64,000 nucleotides of DNA from Thecaphora thlaspeos (taxonomy: Eukaryota; Basidiomycota; Ustilaginomycetes; Urocystidales; Glomosporiaceae). The notes below the pieces were generated by a model that worked only from the letters and a program-made list of their open reading frames with translations, was not told where the DNA came from and searched no databases. Made by a program: the position numbers and the translations under genes. Location of the stretch: the NCBI GenBank assembly GCA_900291925.1, contig UWYS01000006.1, forward strand, positions 806,001 to 870,000, read 5' to 3'. Positions within the stretch are counted from its first letter, which is position 1. Every line of letters starts with the position of its first letter. This document shows, piece after piece, positions 10,702-21,695 of the stretch.

Positions 10702-12121
10702 GGTCGGGCCTCGGAGTGTTGTCGTCGTCGTCATAGTCATCGTTGCCGTCGTCAGCGCCGAACCGGAGAGGGCGGCGAGACAGCCTCGATTCGCTGTAGG
10801 CTATGCTGCTTCCCGTCGTCTCCCCCTTCTCTTTTGATCCGACCTCTTTCGCATGCTCCTCTCTTTACGTTCGGCCCTGTATATAGAAATCCCGCCGCAT
10901 CCACACAGCACTTCCACTGTTATAATATAGAGCTTCCAACGCAAAACGGCCGCTCAGAGGGCACAGTTCGATCACGACGAACTGCGGTAGGGTGTGTGAG
11001 GCCTAAGATGTTCGACCTTGACTATTTGTTGTCCGCTGGACTGTGCGTGGGCGAGCTCGTGCGGAATGTTCGGCGATGCCCCTGACCCGACGCCCAAGAG
11101 CAGCAGCGTGAGCCGGCCGTGACATGACTCTCTGCGCGCAGCGGCCAGCGGGGTGATGTGGGTGCCCGGACCCTTCTCGTGCGGCAGACAGGCGTGTCTC
11201 GTGCGTGCTTGCCTGCCGGCTTTCAAAACTCGGCAACCTCTGGCGACCGAAGATCCGGTGGGCCCGGCTGTCCGTCCGCCCGCCCGCCCGAGCTTCGCCC
11301 CGCCTTTTTCTCATCCCATCCGGGACATCGGCGGCGCTCGCTGGCTGAGGCGGTTCGCACGTTGATGTGTACGATACAAGGATGGTTTTGCTCATCAGAA
11401 GTGGTGTTCAATACGTGCGCCGACAGAGATGTCTTTTGCACCCACCTAAAGGGTAGCGAGGGGCGAACGATGACGACGGTTAGCGCGGCGCGGGTTGCAG
11501 CTGGAGATATGCCGTTTGAAAGAAGGACGTCAACGCGGGCGCGGCTCACGACGCAGAGGCTGCCGTAGCTAGGCTCCATACGCGACCACGTACCCAACGA
11601 CAGCAGGCAGGGTCCTTCGAGGAAAGGAGACTGCTGGACCAGCAGGATGGCAGCGGCTTTATGTACAGTATGTACGGTGGGAAAGTCTTAGCCCGTCGCG
11701 GGGCCACAGATAGGAAGCGTAAGAAGCTCACGCCTTGTTCGATCCGTCCGCCTGAAAGTCTCGGAAGCTCTGGCTCAGGCGGCGACGTCCCGGTTGATCC
11801 CCCTCTCCTTAGCCCTCCCTGCCTTTCGCAGCGGTCAACAGACGCCTGCCGGACCGCCTCCTGCTCCTCTCCTTCTCTTTATCATCATCATCACCACCTT
11901 CCATCGCTATCAGCGACCCTGCCTCGACGTCGTCCCCTGCTGCATCTGCCCGGCACCGTCGCCTGAGCATAGTCCATCCGCTCGCTCGCTCGTAGGAACA
12001 CTCCCGCTGGCCAATTCTACACTCACGTCCGACCCCATCGCTGCTCTACGAGGCTAGTCCCAATCCAAGAAAAGTACCGTCGGGTCCGTCCCGCCAGCAT
12101 CACCCTTTGAACGACAGAACC
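10702..12121. other. Intergenic spacer of 1.4 kb
   Basis: It holds the 3' end of the Kch1-like gene (AT-rich TATAATATAG near 10921) and the promoter of the carrier gene. The last 250 bases are pyrimidine-rich, as expected for a leader. Open frames here are short and not gene-like. Confidence 0.5.
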
Positions 12122-13671
12122 ATGGCACAAGAACCCCTCACCCCGTTCGGCAACGCCCTGGCCGGCGCCCTCGGCGGTAAGTAGCATGCATCTGGGCGGT
12201 TGCAAGGTCATTCGTGGCGTGAGCCGCTCAATGATTGAGAAGCTGAAAGTCAAAATTGCCTTCTTCCGCCATCTGCAACGCTCTGCTCTAGGCGTATTCT
12301 CCAATGCCGTCATCTACCCTCTTGATACGTGAGTTTCCATGGATGGAACGAGGGGCGAAAGCAAGCTCAAGGTTCCGACCAGATGGCAAAGGCATGAGGC
12401 CAAAACGCTGATCTGGGCCCAGGTATCGCTGTAATGCGTTATCCCATTCCTCCACTGCAGCGTCAAGACGCGGATCCAGGCGGGACAGGGGAGCAGCGCT
12501 TCCGTCGAAGTCAAGGACCCCAAGAACCCCAGCAAGACGCTCGTCACCGTGCCCAAGAATGCTGGCCTGCTCAAGGGCATCCTGCACATCATCAAGAGCA
12601 AAGAGGGCCCCGCCGGTCTCTACAAGGGCTTCGGGGCCAGCATGGTCAACACATTCACCACCCGTGAGTGCAGGCGTTCGAGGCTTGAAGCCTCGCCTTC
12701 GAGGGATCTCTTGCTGACAAGCCTGATTAGACGATTGCCGCCGTCGTCGTTGCCGTTGCCGCTGCTGTTTTCTACTGCAGAGTTTGCCTACTTCTACTGG
12801 TACACTGTCGTCCGCACGCTCTACATCAAGAAGGCCGCCAAGACTACAGCGGGCGGCATCGCATCGCTCAACACGGTGACGGAGTTCTGCCTGGGCGCGG
12901 TGGCGGGCGCTCTGGCGCAGATCTTTACGATTCCGATCAGCGTCATCGCCACGCGGCAGCAAATTGGCTTGACCAACGAGCCGGGCAAGGAGGCTGCTCC
13001 CACCGACGAGAGCTTCATGGGCGTGGCGAAAGACATCCTCAAGGAGGACGGCATCACGGGTCTCTGGCGCGGACTCAAGCCCAGTCTGGTGCTGACCGTC
13101 AACCCGGCCATCACCTACGGCGTCTTTGAGAGTGAGTCGTAGCGATCAGATCAATGCTCGAGGTGGTGCTCGCAGCTTTCTGTCCGGAGCTGACCCTGTT
13201 GTTCCGTCTGGCGCCGCCTCGACACACAGGGGTCAAGACCATCATCCTGGCCGCATCAATCGACGGCAAGATGACGCCCGGAAAGTCGTTCCTGGTGGGC
13301 GCGCTCTCCAAGACGCTCGCGACCGTCGTCACGTAAGCCGCTTGATGCTCGGTGCCCAGTGCTCGTTGCTCCGTGAAACCTTTGCAAGACTGACCATTTC
13401 TGAGACCGCTCGCCCCCACAGCTTCCCCTATATCCTGAGCAAGATCCGGCTCCAGGCCAAGAACACGCGCTACAACGGTGCGATTGACTGCCTGCGGAAG
13501 ATTGCGTCGGAGCAGGGGCTCAAGGGGTGGTACCAGGGGATGCAGGCGCAGATCACCAAGGCGGTGCTGGCGCAGGCGCTGCTCTTCTTCTTCCGAGACT
13601 ACTTTGAGATCTGGACCAGGCAGCTCCTGCACGGCATGGCCAAGAGCAGAGCGGTGGCCAAGGCCGTCTAG
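12122..13671 (+). CDS. Peroxisomal carrier of the PMP47/PMP34/Ant1 type (mitochondrial carrier superfamily)
   Basis: Six exons (12122-12176, 12292-12328, 12461-12663, 12781-13131, 13230-13332, 13422-13671) join in frame to 332 residues. All five introns start with GT and end with AG. Three carrier repeats are visible. The first has a full signature, YPLDTVKTRIQ. The second and third are degenerate (IPISVIATRQQ, FPYILSKIRLQ), which is usual for the peroxisomal branch, as are FAYFYWYTVVRTLY and NPAITYGVFERVK. Members exchange adenine nucleotides or cofactors across the peroxisomal membrane in support of beta-oxidation. The exact substrate cannot be read from sequence. There is no N-terminal targeting extension, consistent with the family. 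Confidence 0.85.
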
Positions 13672-14409
13672 GCGAGAGTCGTATGCCATTTCCGACCGTG
13701 CCCACCCCTTTTTCGAGGCTACGTACATACCTACGTCTCCCCTTTGATGCCCCTGTAGAACCGCTAGAAGCCTCTTGAATGTCACAGCCTCTCTCCTGCC
13801 TCGTCTTGGACTGGGCGTGTGTATTGAATATCTCGTCGACGGGAGGAAAGTCGATGATAGGAGGTCGGTGTGTGCGTTGTTCTGCCCTCTCTCCGCGCCC
13901 TCTCTGCGGGGATGGTCCGTGGCCGAGGGCGCCGCGATCTGGAGAAGGCAGCAGGCAGACGTGTGCAGGGAGGAAAATTCGGACCGTAAGCACAGCTGCC
14001 GCTGCAGCGGAGCCCGCACTCTCTCCCTCTCTGTGCCCGAAACGGACGAGCAAACGGCGCTTCCCCTACCATCTTCCTCTGCCCCGCTCCGCTCTCCGTC
14101 TTGCGACGACGACGGCGACCGCCACGCCATTTCCTCGGAACATCCGACGCAGCCATCGACAATATACGACATCGCCGCCCCTCTGCTCCAGCGGCATCCT
14201 CCGATCGGGACCCCCTCGCGGAAGCACCCGGCACATGCCCTCTGTCCGCAGTTACGGCAAATCTGGCAAAGCACTTGCGACAGTCTACTGCCCTGCGGCA
14301 CTTCCGAGGCTACATCCAGTCACCACTTCCGTCGTAAAGATCCAAAACTAAGCAATGATCACCAGCGTTTGAACTGCCTTCAACCAGGCCTTCGAGTAAC
14401 TTCCATAGC
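13672..14409. other. Intergenic spacer between carrier and MDM31-like gene
   Basis: The 0.7 kb separates tandem plus-strand genes. Open frames on both strands are Arg/Pro/Ser-rich and overlap each other, as expected of chance frames. No repeat or RNA gene was seen. Confidence 0.5.
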
Positions 14410-17400
14410 ATGTCGTTGCGTGCTTCAGGTCATCGGTCTCCGTGGCGAGTCCCGCCCGGCGTCGCACCGACGGCGATACTGCCCCGCCAACCTCCGTCGC
14501 CGCCCTTCGACATCCCCGAGACCCGCCAGCGCTGCGTCCTCATCTCTTCGAGCAGTGCCGCTCTGCGACCTAGCTCGACCATTTACCTCCGCAGGCATCT
14601 GCAGACCTCGTCAAAGCAAGCGGCCAGCCAATTGTCGGCAGCCAAAGATGAAAGGTAAGCGCCTCTTCTCCACCTTTGGCGCTCGTCTTTCCATAGTAAA
14701 GCTCTGACGCCTCCCCACTTCCTCTACTGGCCACACCATGCGCTAATCCGAAGGCAACGGTATCAGCTCATCAGGACGTTCTTCTCGGGCGTAGCACGGT
14801 CACAAGGGCCCGGCCAATCTTCAGCGCCGCTCGGCGTACAATGGCATGAAGCCGCCGAAAACAGAAGTCGGATAGCGTTGGCCTGCCGCCACTTTAACAC
14901 CACCTCCGTCAAAGTCGAGGAGCACCGCAGCAACAAGAGGCAGCCCAGCTCCGACGCCAAGATACCCTCCAGCGCACAAGAGCCAGCTTCTACCCCTGTT
15001 TCGGAGGCGACTGCAGCGGAAAAGCCGTCACACGCTTTCTCAGATGCGTCGGACGAGGAATCGCGCAGCGGCTCAACTGTGTCCTCGACAAACCAGAAGG
15101 CGACCGCGCCCACACCTCGTCCGGGGCGCGAGCACGACCTCTCTTCGGCGGACCGAGCCTACAAGCACTTCCACAACTATCCACGCTCCCTCCGAGAACT
15201 GGCCATGCGCGCTATACCCCAGACGTCTGGCAGCCAGGGTCAGAAGGACGGCGGACAGCATGACAACCACGGCCAGCACCCTTCCTCATGGACAAGGCCA
15301 CAGAAGGAGGACCTGCTGCGCTTCGCACACGGCTTCTGGACGAGGCTAAGGATCCGCTTCAAGTGGTTCACCATCCGCGGCTTCCGACGCTTCAATGCCG
15401 ATGACATCAGCGCTTTTTTCACGCTAGGAGGCGTGACGACCATCTTTTTCATCATCGTCGGGACGACGACGTTCTTCTCCCTGATCTTCGCGGCGCTCAA
15501 CGCGCTCAACCTCCAGGGTGAGTACGACGCGCTAATGGGCAAACGAGCGATCGACCCTGTAAACTCTCACAGCATGCTGATGCGTATGCCCGTTCCGTGC
15601 CTCCCCCGTCTCTTCTCTCTTGCGATGACCTCGACCGCCGACTCTGCTTTGACCTTTCTCAGGTTGGATTGCGAGGAAGATTGCCGACTACCTCACCGCC
15701 GAGACGGGCGTAACCGTCGTCTTTGAGAGCGCTATCGTGCCCAAGTGGAAGGACAGCCGAATTAGCTTCAAGAACGTCTTCATCTCGCGCCGCGCGCATA
15801 CCGACGCCGAAGCTCTGATGCGCGAGAGGCAGGCAAAGGTCAAGGAAGAGGCGATGCGTGGCCATGGAACCATCAAGCGGGTCAAGCGCCGTACCGGCAT
15901 TACTGCCGGCGACGGCATGTCCTGGGAAGGCACGCACTACGACGAAGTTGAGGAGGTGGCACCGCCGATGAGCGATGAGGCCCGAGGCGAGGACTTGATC
16001 GAGGACGACACCGTCGACACCAACTTCAGCATGTTCGACCTTCAGGTCGACTCGATCGACGTCACCCTCAGCCTGTCGCGGTGGTTCGACGGCAAGGGCC
16101 TGATCGAGGATGCCGTCATCAAGGGCGTGCGCGGCATCGTCGGTGAGTAGCAGCTTTCTTCCCAAGATTCACACGGCTAGATGCGGTAGGCTGGATATGT
16201 GCTGACGCATCGCGGCTCCCTGGTACTTCCCTCTTGGCCAGATCGTCGCAACGTCTTCTGGGACCCGGAGAAGCCGTACGATTCGCGCGCCGCGCGGAGA
16301 GTAGCAAGGCACGGCGACTTCGAGCTCGAGTCGCTAGTGGTGGAAGACTTCCTCGTGACCATCTACCAGCCCAACGACTTCCGCCCGTTCAACTTTAGCG
16401 TCTTCAATGCTCGCATCCCTAAGCTGCGCAAGCAGTGGCTGTTCTATGACCTGCTTTGCGCCGAGTCGATCACCGGCCAGATCGATGGGTGCCTGTTCAG
16501 TCTGCACAAGCCGCAAAGCATCGGCAGGACCGTGGAGAAGGACAACGAGATGATCCAGAACAAGTGGAAGTCGATGGTGAGTCGCGCCGTCCATCCTTGC
16601 TCCTCGGCACAAGAACGCCTGCTCACCAGCCGTGTTCGCTTGCCTACCCCTGGATACAGTCGCGCTTGCGTATCGATGGGGTTAGCTTTGACCACATACA
16701 GGCCCAATCGGAGCTGACGGGGCCCGTCACCTGGATCCTCTCGGGCAAATTTGATGGTAAGCTCGGAGTCTCTTCGACTGGCGCGATAGGTGTCCGACTT
16801 CTTCTAATGCTCCGAGTCTCTTTATGTCTTCGTCAAATTGTCCAACAGTGGTGGCTGACATCAAGTTCCCCCGCGACATCAACGACGATATGGACATGAA
16901 TCACATCATTGCCGAGATACTGGACAACATCAGCGCGGCCGTCTCGGGTGAGGCGTCCAAGGACGAAGACCAGGACCGGCCAATCCCCGGTCAGCATCGG
17001 CTGAGCGGTCCGGCAATCGAGGCGCCGGTCACCACGGTCGGAGCGACGGCCGATCGAATGCGTAAGCAGAGCGAGGAAGCCCGGAGACACGGCAGGTCGA
17101 CCAGACCCGCCGCCGATGGGCAGACAGAGAGCGGCGGCGAGACAACAGAGGTCTTCGAGGACCGAGAACAGAAGCTTGCAATCCCACCGCCGTCTGTCGT
17201 CATCGATATGGACGTCCGCTTCAAGGACATCAAAGCAGCCGTCCCGCTCTTTGCCAACGAGCTCAGCTACAGTGCCAATGCGTTCGTCCGGCCCATTGTG
17301 GCATTCATGAACGCCAACAAGGTATGTGTGTTGCCATTGTGCGCCGAACGTTGTACTGGTGGGCGGCGCCGGGATTGATCGAATTGACCCAGCCTGGACA

Positions 17401-17910
17401 CGCCTCACGACCCACCGACAGACGCTGATTCCGGTGCGATGCATAATTGTGGTGGATCTGGTAAGTGTGATTTCCGGCTCGATCCCCCTGCCCAGCAAGC
17501 TGCGGCGTTCCAGAACTGACCCATCTCTCTCTTTCCGCTTGCCCCACCTTTTCCGCAGAGCGAATTTGACGGCTCGTTGGACCTGGCTCAGACCGGTTTG
17601 CTGCCCGTCGTCTCGGACAAGGTACGTCTCGCCCCTTTTTAGCCGTTCCCTCGTCCGGCCAGACCACCTTCTGACAGTGCGACCTCTGATGCACACCACG
17701 CTTTCGCTCTTTGTCTACGCCACGCCACAGATCTACGAAGCACTGGCCAATCACGTGGCCTCGGAAAACGCGAGCACCAAGCGTCTACGCAACGTCAGCA
17801 TCTGGAGTCTCCAGGTGACGGCCAACGCGGCGCTGAATCTTGTTACGCTGCTGCGCGACACGCTGGTTCGCTCCGCCGCCACGTCACTGCTCGTTGGGCA
17901 CAAGGCTTGA
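14410..17910 (+). CDS. MDM31/MDM32 family mitochondrial inner-membrane protein
   Basis: Nine exons (14410-14654, 14754-15517, 15663-16142, 16242-16576, 16660-16756, 16849-17321, 17422-17460, 17559-17621, 17731-17910) join in frame to 891 residues. All junctions are GT-AG. The start is chosen because exon 1 begins with an Arg/Ser-rich, acid-poor leader (YLRRHLQTSS) typical of mitochondrial import. A membrane segment lies at about residues 306-331 (TTIFFIIVGTTTFFSLIFAA). The conserved core follows: ARKIADYLTAETGVTVVFES, VPKWKDSRISFKNVFISRR, DRRNVFWDPEKPY and the WILSGKFD region. Mdm31 and Mdm32 act in the inner membrane on mitochondrial shape, nucleoid maintenance and phospholipid homeostasis. 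A charged, low-conservation insert (about 16950-17190) interrupts the C-terminal domain. I cannot say whether it is the Mdm31 or the Mdm32 orthologue. Confidence 0.88.
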
Positions 17911-19141
17911 GCGTATAAGCTTGTCCTACTCTACTTTCATCTCGGTATCGCGTCTGCTTATGAGGGCTTGCATCGAGAGAATCAAAAGAAAAGGAATGCT
18001 GATTGGCTCGTTTGGCAAGTTCGATGAGGGACCGTTGCAACGGATGTAGCCCGACACTTTGTCAGTCTCGATGCCACAATGATCATGGCGAGTGCGTGAC
18101 GTACTTCGGGCCAGCGCCGGGTCATCGCCAGCAAACGCGTGAGCCAGATCATCTCCCGTTCGGGCTTGGCTTCTGTTCATACTCGTCCACTGCAGACCAA
18201 CTGCCTTTGCTCTCAAATTTGACTGGGAGATGTTTCCAAGTGGGTCAGGTCGGTCAGGCTGCCAAGTCGACTTCTTCCCTTCTGCGCGTTCGAGGTCGGT
18301 CGAAGGGCCGGTGGGTCGGATGGATGAGATGAGGTTGAGTAGGCGCCCCACCGGCTATCGGCGAGCCCCCCCTGCCCCCCCCCCCCCCCCCCCCCTCCAT
18401 TCCGTCGTTGTCTGCCATTCTGCTTTGCTCCTGACTCTTTCCCACACACGCCCACCGTCTTGCCCCTGACGCCGACCCACCTCTTCAGTGGACAATGACA
18501 ACCTTTGCTCCTTCCCCTATTACCCTTATGCACCAACCCATCCCTCTCCTGTTGGGGACTTTGAGCGACGTTGCTGTCTTTCGACGTGAGGCCTGCCTCG
18601 GGCCGAAGACGGCGTTTCGGCATAATTCGAGAGCGCGGCAATTGTTCAGCTCACGCAGGGCAGCTCCTGACTACGCTGCACCGGCAAAGTAGGTCCCTCG
18701 CTGCAGCTTCAGTCTCCTACCGTGTGAGGGGGCGTTTCAACGGGGCGGTCCCACATCGCAGCTGCTCGCCCCGGTCGATGGATAAGTAGCCTTGACTTCG
18801 CCATCCTACTATCCTCATCTCCTCATCATCCCACACTCGAAGCGTCACATACATTCCAAAGCAAAGCCTCTGGCAGGCTTGCAGGATCCGAAGCTCACAC
18901 TGCCTCCACCGTCTTTAAGCAAACCTCTCTCACCTTTCCCAAACCGTCCGCCCACCCTTCTTCGTCGATCTTCATCTCAAGATGACGACAAATCTCCTTC
19001 CGATCTACCCCACAAGACGACAACAGGACTGCGTTCGACCCTCTCTACGAGACATCCAGCTCCTTCGCTCGCTCTCACGGTCCCCTTTCGCGCCGTCAAG
19101 ACCCATCGCACCCTCCACGCCAAGACTACCGCGCGTCCAAG
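17911..19141. other. Intergenic spacer of 1.2 kb with poly-C tract
   Basis: It holds the 3' end of the MDM31-like gene and the promoter and leader of the small secreted-protein gene. It includes a 21-base C run (18375-18395). Short open frames are not gene-like. Confidence 0.5.
18375..18395 (+). repeat. Poly-C tract, 21 bases
   Basis: Uninterrupted C run flanked by C-rich and pyrimidine-rich DNA. The length is likely unstable and may be miscounted in the assembly. Confidence 0.85.
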
Positions 19142-19824
19142 ATGAAATTCAACGTCGCGTCGCTTCACATCGTCGCTATCCTCCTCTCTCTCCTCGCCTT
19201 CACGCCGAGCTCGACAGCGATCGGTCTCAGTTGGCTTAATTCGTTCGGCGACGAGATTTCCAAGACCACTTCCATCATCATCCATCCGAACCAGTACAAG
19301 CAAATGAAGGCCTACAACGAAGGCGTCGGTTACCTCAACGGGCGCGCACCGTCGCCGGGACAAACTGCCCATAAGTTCGAACCCTTGGACTTCAAGCAAT
19401 TCCGACAGGTTCGCAAGGGCATCGGGGCGCAAGGCGGCCGCAACGTTTTCCGAGATGTTAAATCCCTCAAAGAGATCCGGTCCGAATTGGCTAAGATATC
19501 TTCGATGCTGGACCGGATCAAAACAATCCTTAAAGTAAAACTAGTACATTCATAGGTACCAAGGTAGACGTCATGCAGCACAATCGCGATGCCTCGTTTC
19601 TCGCCGCAGACTTATCAAGACATTATAAATGGCTGGTCGGCTTATTACAGACCAGGGAAAACGAATTCTCCCACTTGCCTGTGGCGGCCGGTCATACGGA
19701 CGTCGAGAAGGTGTACCTGTCGATGCGGAAGGCAACTCAAAAGGCACTTGATGAGACGATGGAAAAGTCTGAATCCGTGGGAGAAGATATCCGTGTTTAC
19801 CAGCAATCACTCGTACCAGCTTAA
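19142..19824 (+). CDS. Small putative secreted protein, frame change in the middle
   Basis: The first frame (19142-19555) begins with a classic signal peptide: MKFN, then a hydrophobic run ending in AFTPSSTA at about residue 26. It continues as a mostly helical hydrophilic protein and stops at TAG 19553. A second frame (open from 19534, first ATG 19573, stop 19824) is also helical and without shadow character. They join if a very short intron is removed (GT at 19535 to AG at 19563 or 19578, 29 or 44 bp), giving roughly 210-220 residues, or if one is a frameshifted remnant of the other. The mature part has no cysteines in either half, so it is not a disulphide-rich effector type. No known domain was recognised. 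It sits beside broken genes, in a segment that looks accessory. Confidence 0.55.
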
Positions 19825-19977
19825 GACGATAGTAGATTTAGGCAAGGTGCCATTTGCCACGAAACCTTACCATGCCACCGTAGCTACAGTTACTTTCCCC
19901 AATATCAAGTCTCTGCCGCCCCTCGAAATGCGTACATTCTTTTGCCCGAGAAACAATGCCTGCCTGCCCTATCTGTC

Positions 19978-21108
19978 CTAGAGGACCTTGTCGAGCACCT
20001 TGTCGAGAGCAGCGCAGAATCGCTCAACCTCGCTCTTGGTGTTGTAGTGGACAAACGACACGCGGATCACACCATCCTGGATGTCGAGGCCGAGCTTTTC
20101 CACCAGGCGATAGGCGTACATATGGCCCTGCTGAGCGCCGAGCTGTCAAAGAAAAGGCAGAGACCAGATACAAGGCGGATAGAGGACGTGTTCGCAAAAT
20201 CAGCCTTGACGCATCGTGCTTCTCGCCGTCGTCTGGCGATACGCACCTTGTTGTCCTGGACGAGAGCCTGGTGAATCTCCTTGCTCTTCTTCATGGCCTG
20301 TCCCTGCTTGTCGACGACGACGCAAGCCACGGTGGGCGCTCGGACCTGTGCGTCGCTGCTTTCGGAGCCGACGATCCTTACGCCCCGCTCGTGTTGCTTG
20401 ACGAGGTAGTCGATGAGGACCTCCATCAGCATCTCCTCGTGCCTAGCAATCTTCTGGAATGCCGTGGCGAGCAGCTCTTTGTGTGCATTCGAAGAGGTGG
20501 TGACGACCTTTGTCCAGTCCTCTTCCCGTGCCTTTCCGCCATCCTGAGCGAGAGAGACGAGGTAGTCGGCGATGGCTGTGATGGCGTAGATGAGCTCGTA
20601 CTGCTGCGACGTCGGAGCGTAGGGGTACATCCCTGCTCCCTGGGAGTCGTGGAGGAAGAAGTGGTTGAGCTTTCCGAACCACTGCTGACGGGCGCGTTTC
20701 GAGACGTAGGCGATGCCGATGTGCGGTCCGTAGGTCTTGTAGAGGCTGAACATGGCGATGTTGACTCCCCACTGCATCGGCTGCATCGGCCGATGCGGTA
20801 CGAAAGCGACACAGTCAACGGCTACAAGAGCCTTGCCCGACGTCTTGGCAGAGACCAGAGAAGCAATCTCTCAGATCGGCGTAAAGGTGCCGAGGACGTT
20901 GGAGCAGCCGGTGAAAGCTACCAGGCGGGTTCGGGGAGTCACGAGGTCCGATAGGGCGGCGGGATCGAGGCCGGTGGCGTAAGGGTTGGACTCGGAGCCG
21001 CCCAGCGAGGTAGGCAGCGGCGTAACGGGCCAGATCCGCGATGGATGATGTTGGGCGTGGAGATGATCAAGATGGTGGCAGATCAAGGGGGGAGGGAGGA
21101 TGATGGCA
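19978..21108 (-). pseudogene. Class V aminotransferase (cysteine desulfurase-like) remnant
   Basis: Minus-strand coding sequence of a PLP-dependent class V enzyme is clear over two blocks. Block 1 (about 21108-20247) carries TRLVAF.GCSNVLGTFTPI, VAVDCVAFVPHR and the PLP-lysine motif FSLYKTYGPHIG. After a 104 bp intron (20246-20143, GTGCGT donor, CAG acceptor), block 2 (20142-19978) gives the C-terminal domain (GVIRVSFVHYNT) and TAG. Two defects are seen. An in-frame TGA at 20873-20871 interrupts otherwise continuous similarity; CGA (Arg) would restore the frame. The N-terminal 150 or so residues expected of the family are absent, with no matching frame between 21109 and the next gene. It is therefore most likely a truncated pseudogene. 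Confidence 0.78.
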
Positions 21109-21695
21109 AAGGGAGGGGGCTAGGAAGAGGTCGGGCGGCGGTCGACTCGGGAGGCATTGTTCCGGCATTCAGGGTCCAGGAAGAAGGAGGGAGTGAATCT
21201 GGCCGATCTCGAGACGGTCCAAGAAGCCGGACCACTAGGCCTGTGCGTGCCGTTGGTCGATCGGTGGGTGGGCCAATGGGTCGGGTGAAGGGACAAGGGG
21301 CTGACGTGCAAGGCGCTGCGTCGTCATGGTGACGGCGTGCCGGGGGGAAAAAAAGGGCGTTTGGGCCAGCGCGAGTTCGATTCGACGAGGCGACTCGACA
21401 AGCGTGTATTTGCGGGGCGGAGCAAAATCAAATAAGAATGCGGGGCAACCGGCTATCGGCATGCCTCCGCTTACCGGGCGCAGCCAAAAGGCCACCTCAT
21501 TCGTGGTCCGCGAGCGACGCCCTCTCTTGGTTCCTCGTTGACCACTCACTACCATCATCCTCGCACCTTCCCTCTGCCCATCCCTCTCTCCCTCTTCTCG
21601 TCAGCAAACCCTTCTTCGCACCCACCGCCTTCCAACCTCTCCCCCTCTCCCCCTCTTCTTCTTTCCCCCCAACCCCCTTCTGCACCCAGCTCACC
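21109..21695. promoter_or_regulatory. Promoter and leader of the transhydrogenase gene
   Basis: Space between the 5' edge of the aminotransferase remnant and the ATG of the next gene. The last 150 bases are strongly C/T-rich, as expected for a leader. I searched the minus strand for the missing aminotransferase N-terminus and found none. Confidence 0.5.

Noticed and set aside
11509..11531. Similarity to 34978-35000 (both read PFERRTS)
   Set aside because: About 19 of 23 bases match and the flanks do not, so no repeat family can be claimed.
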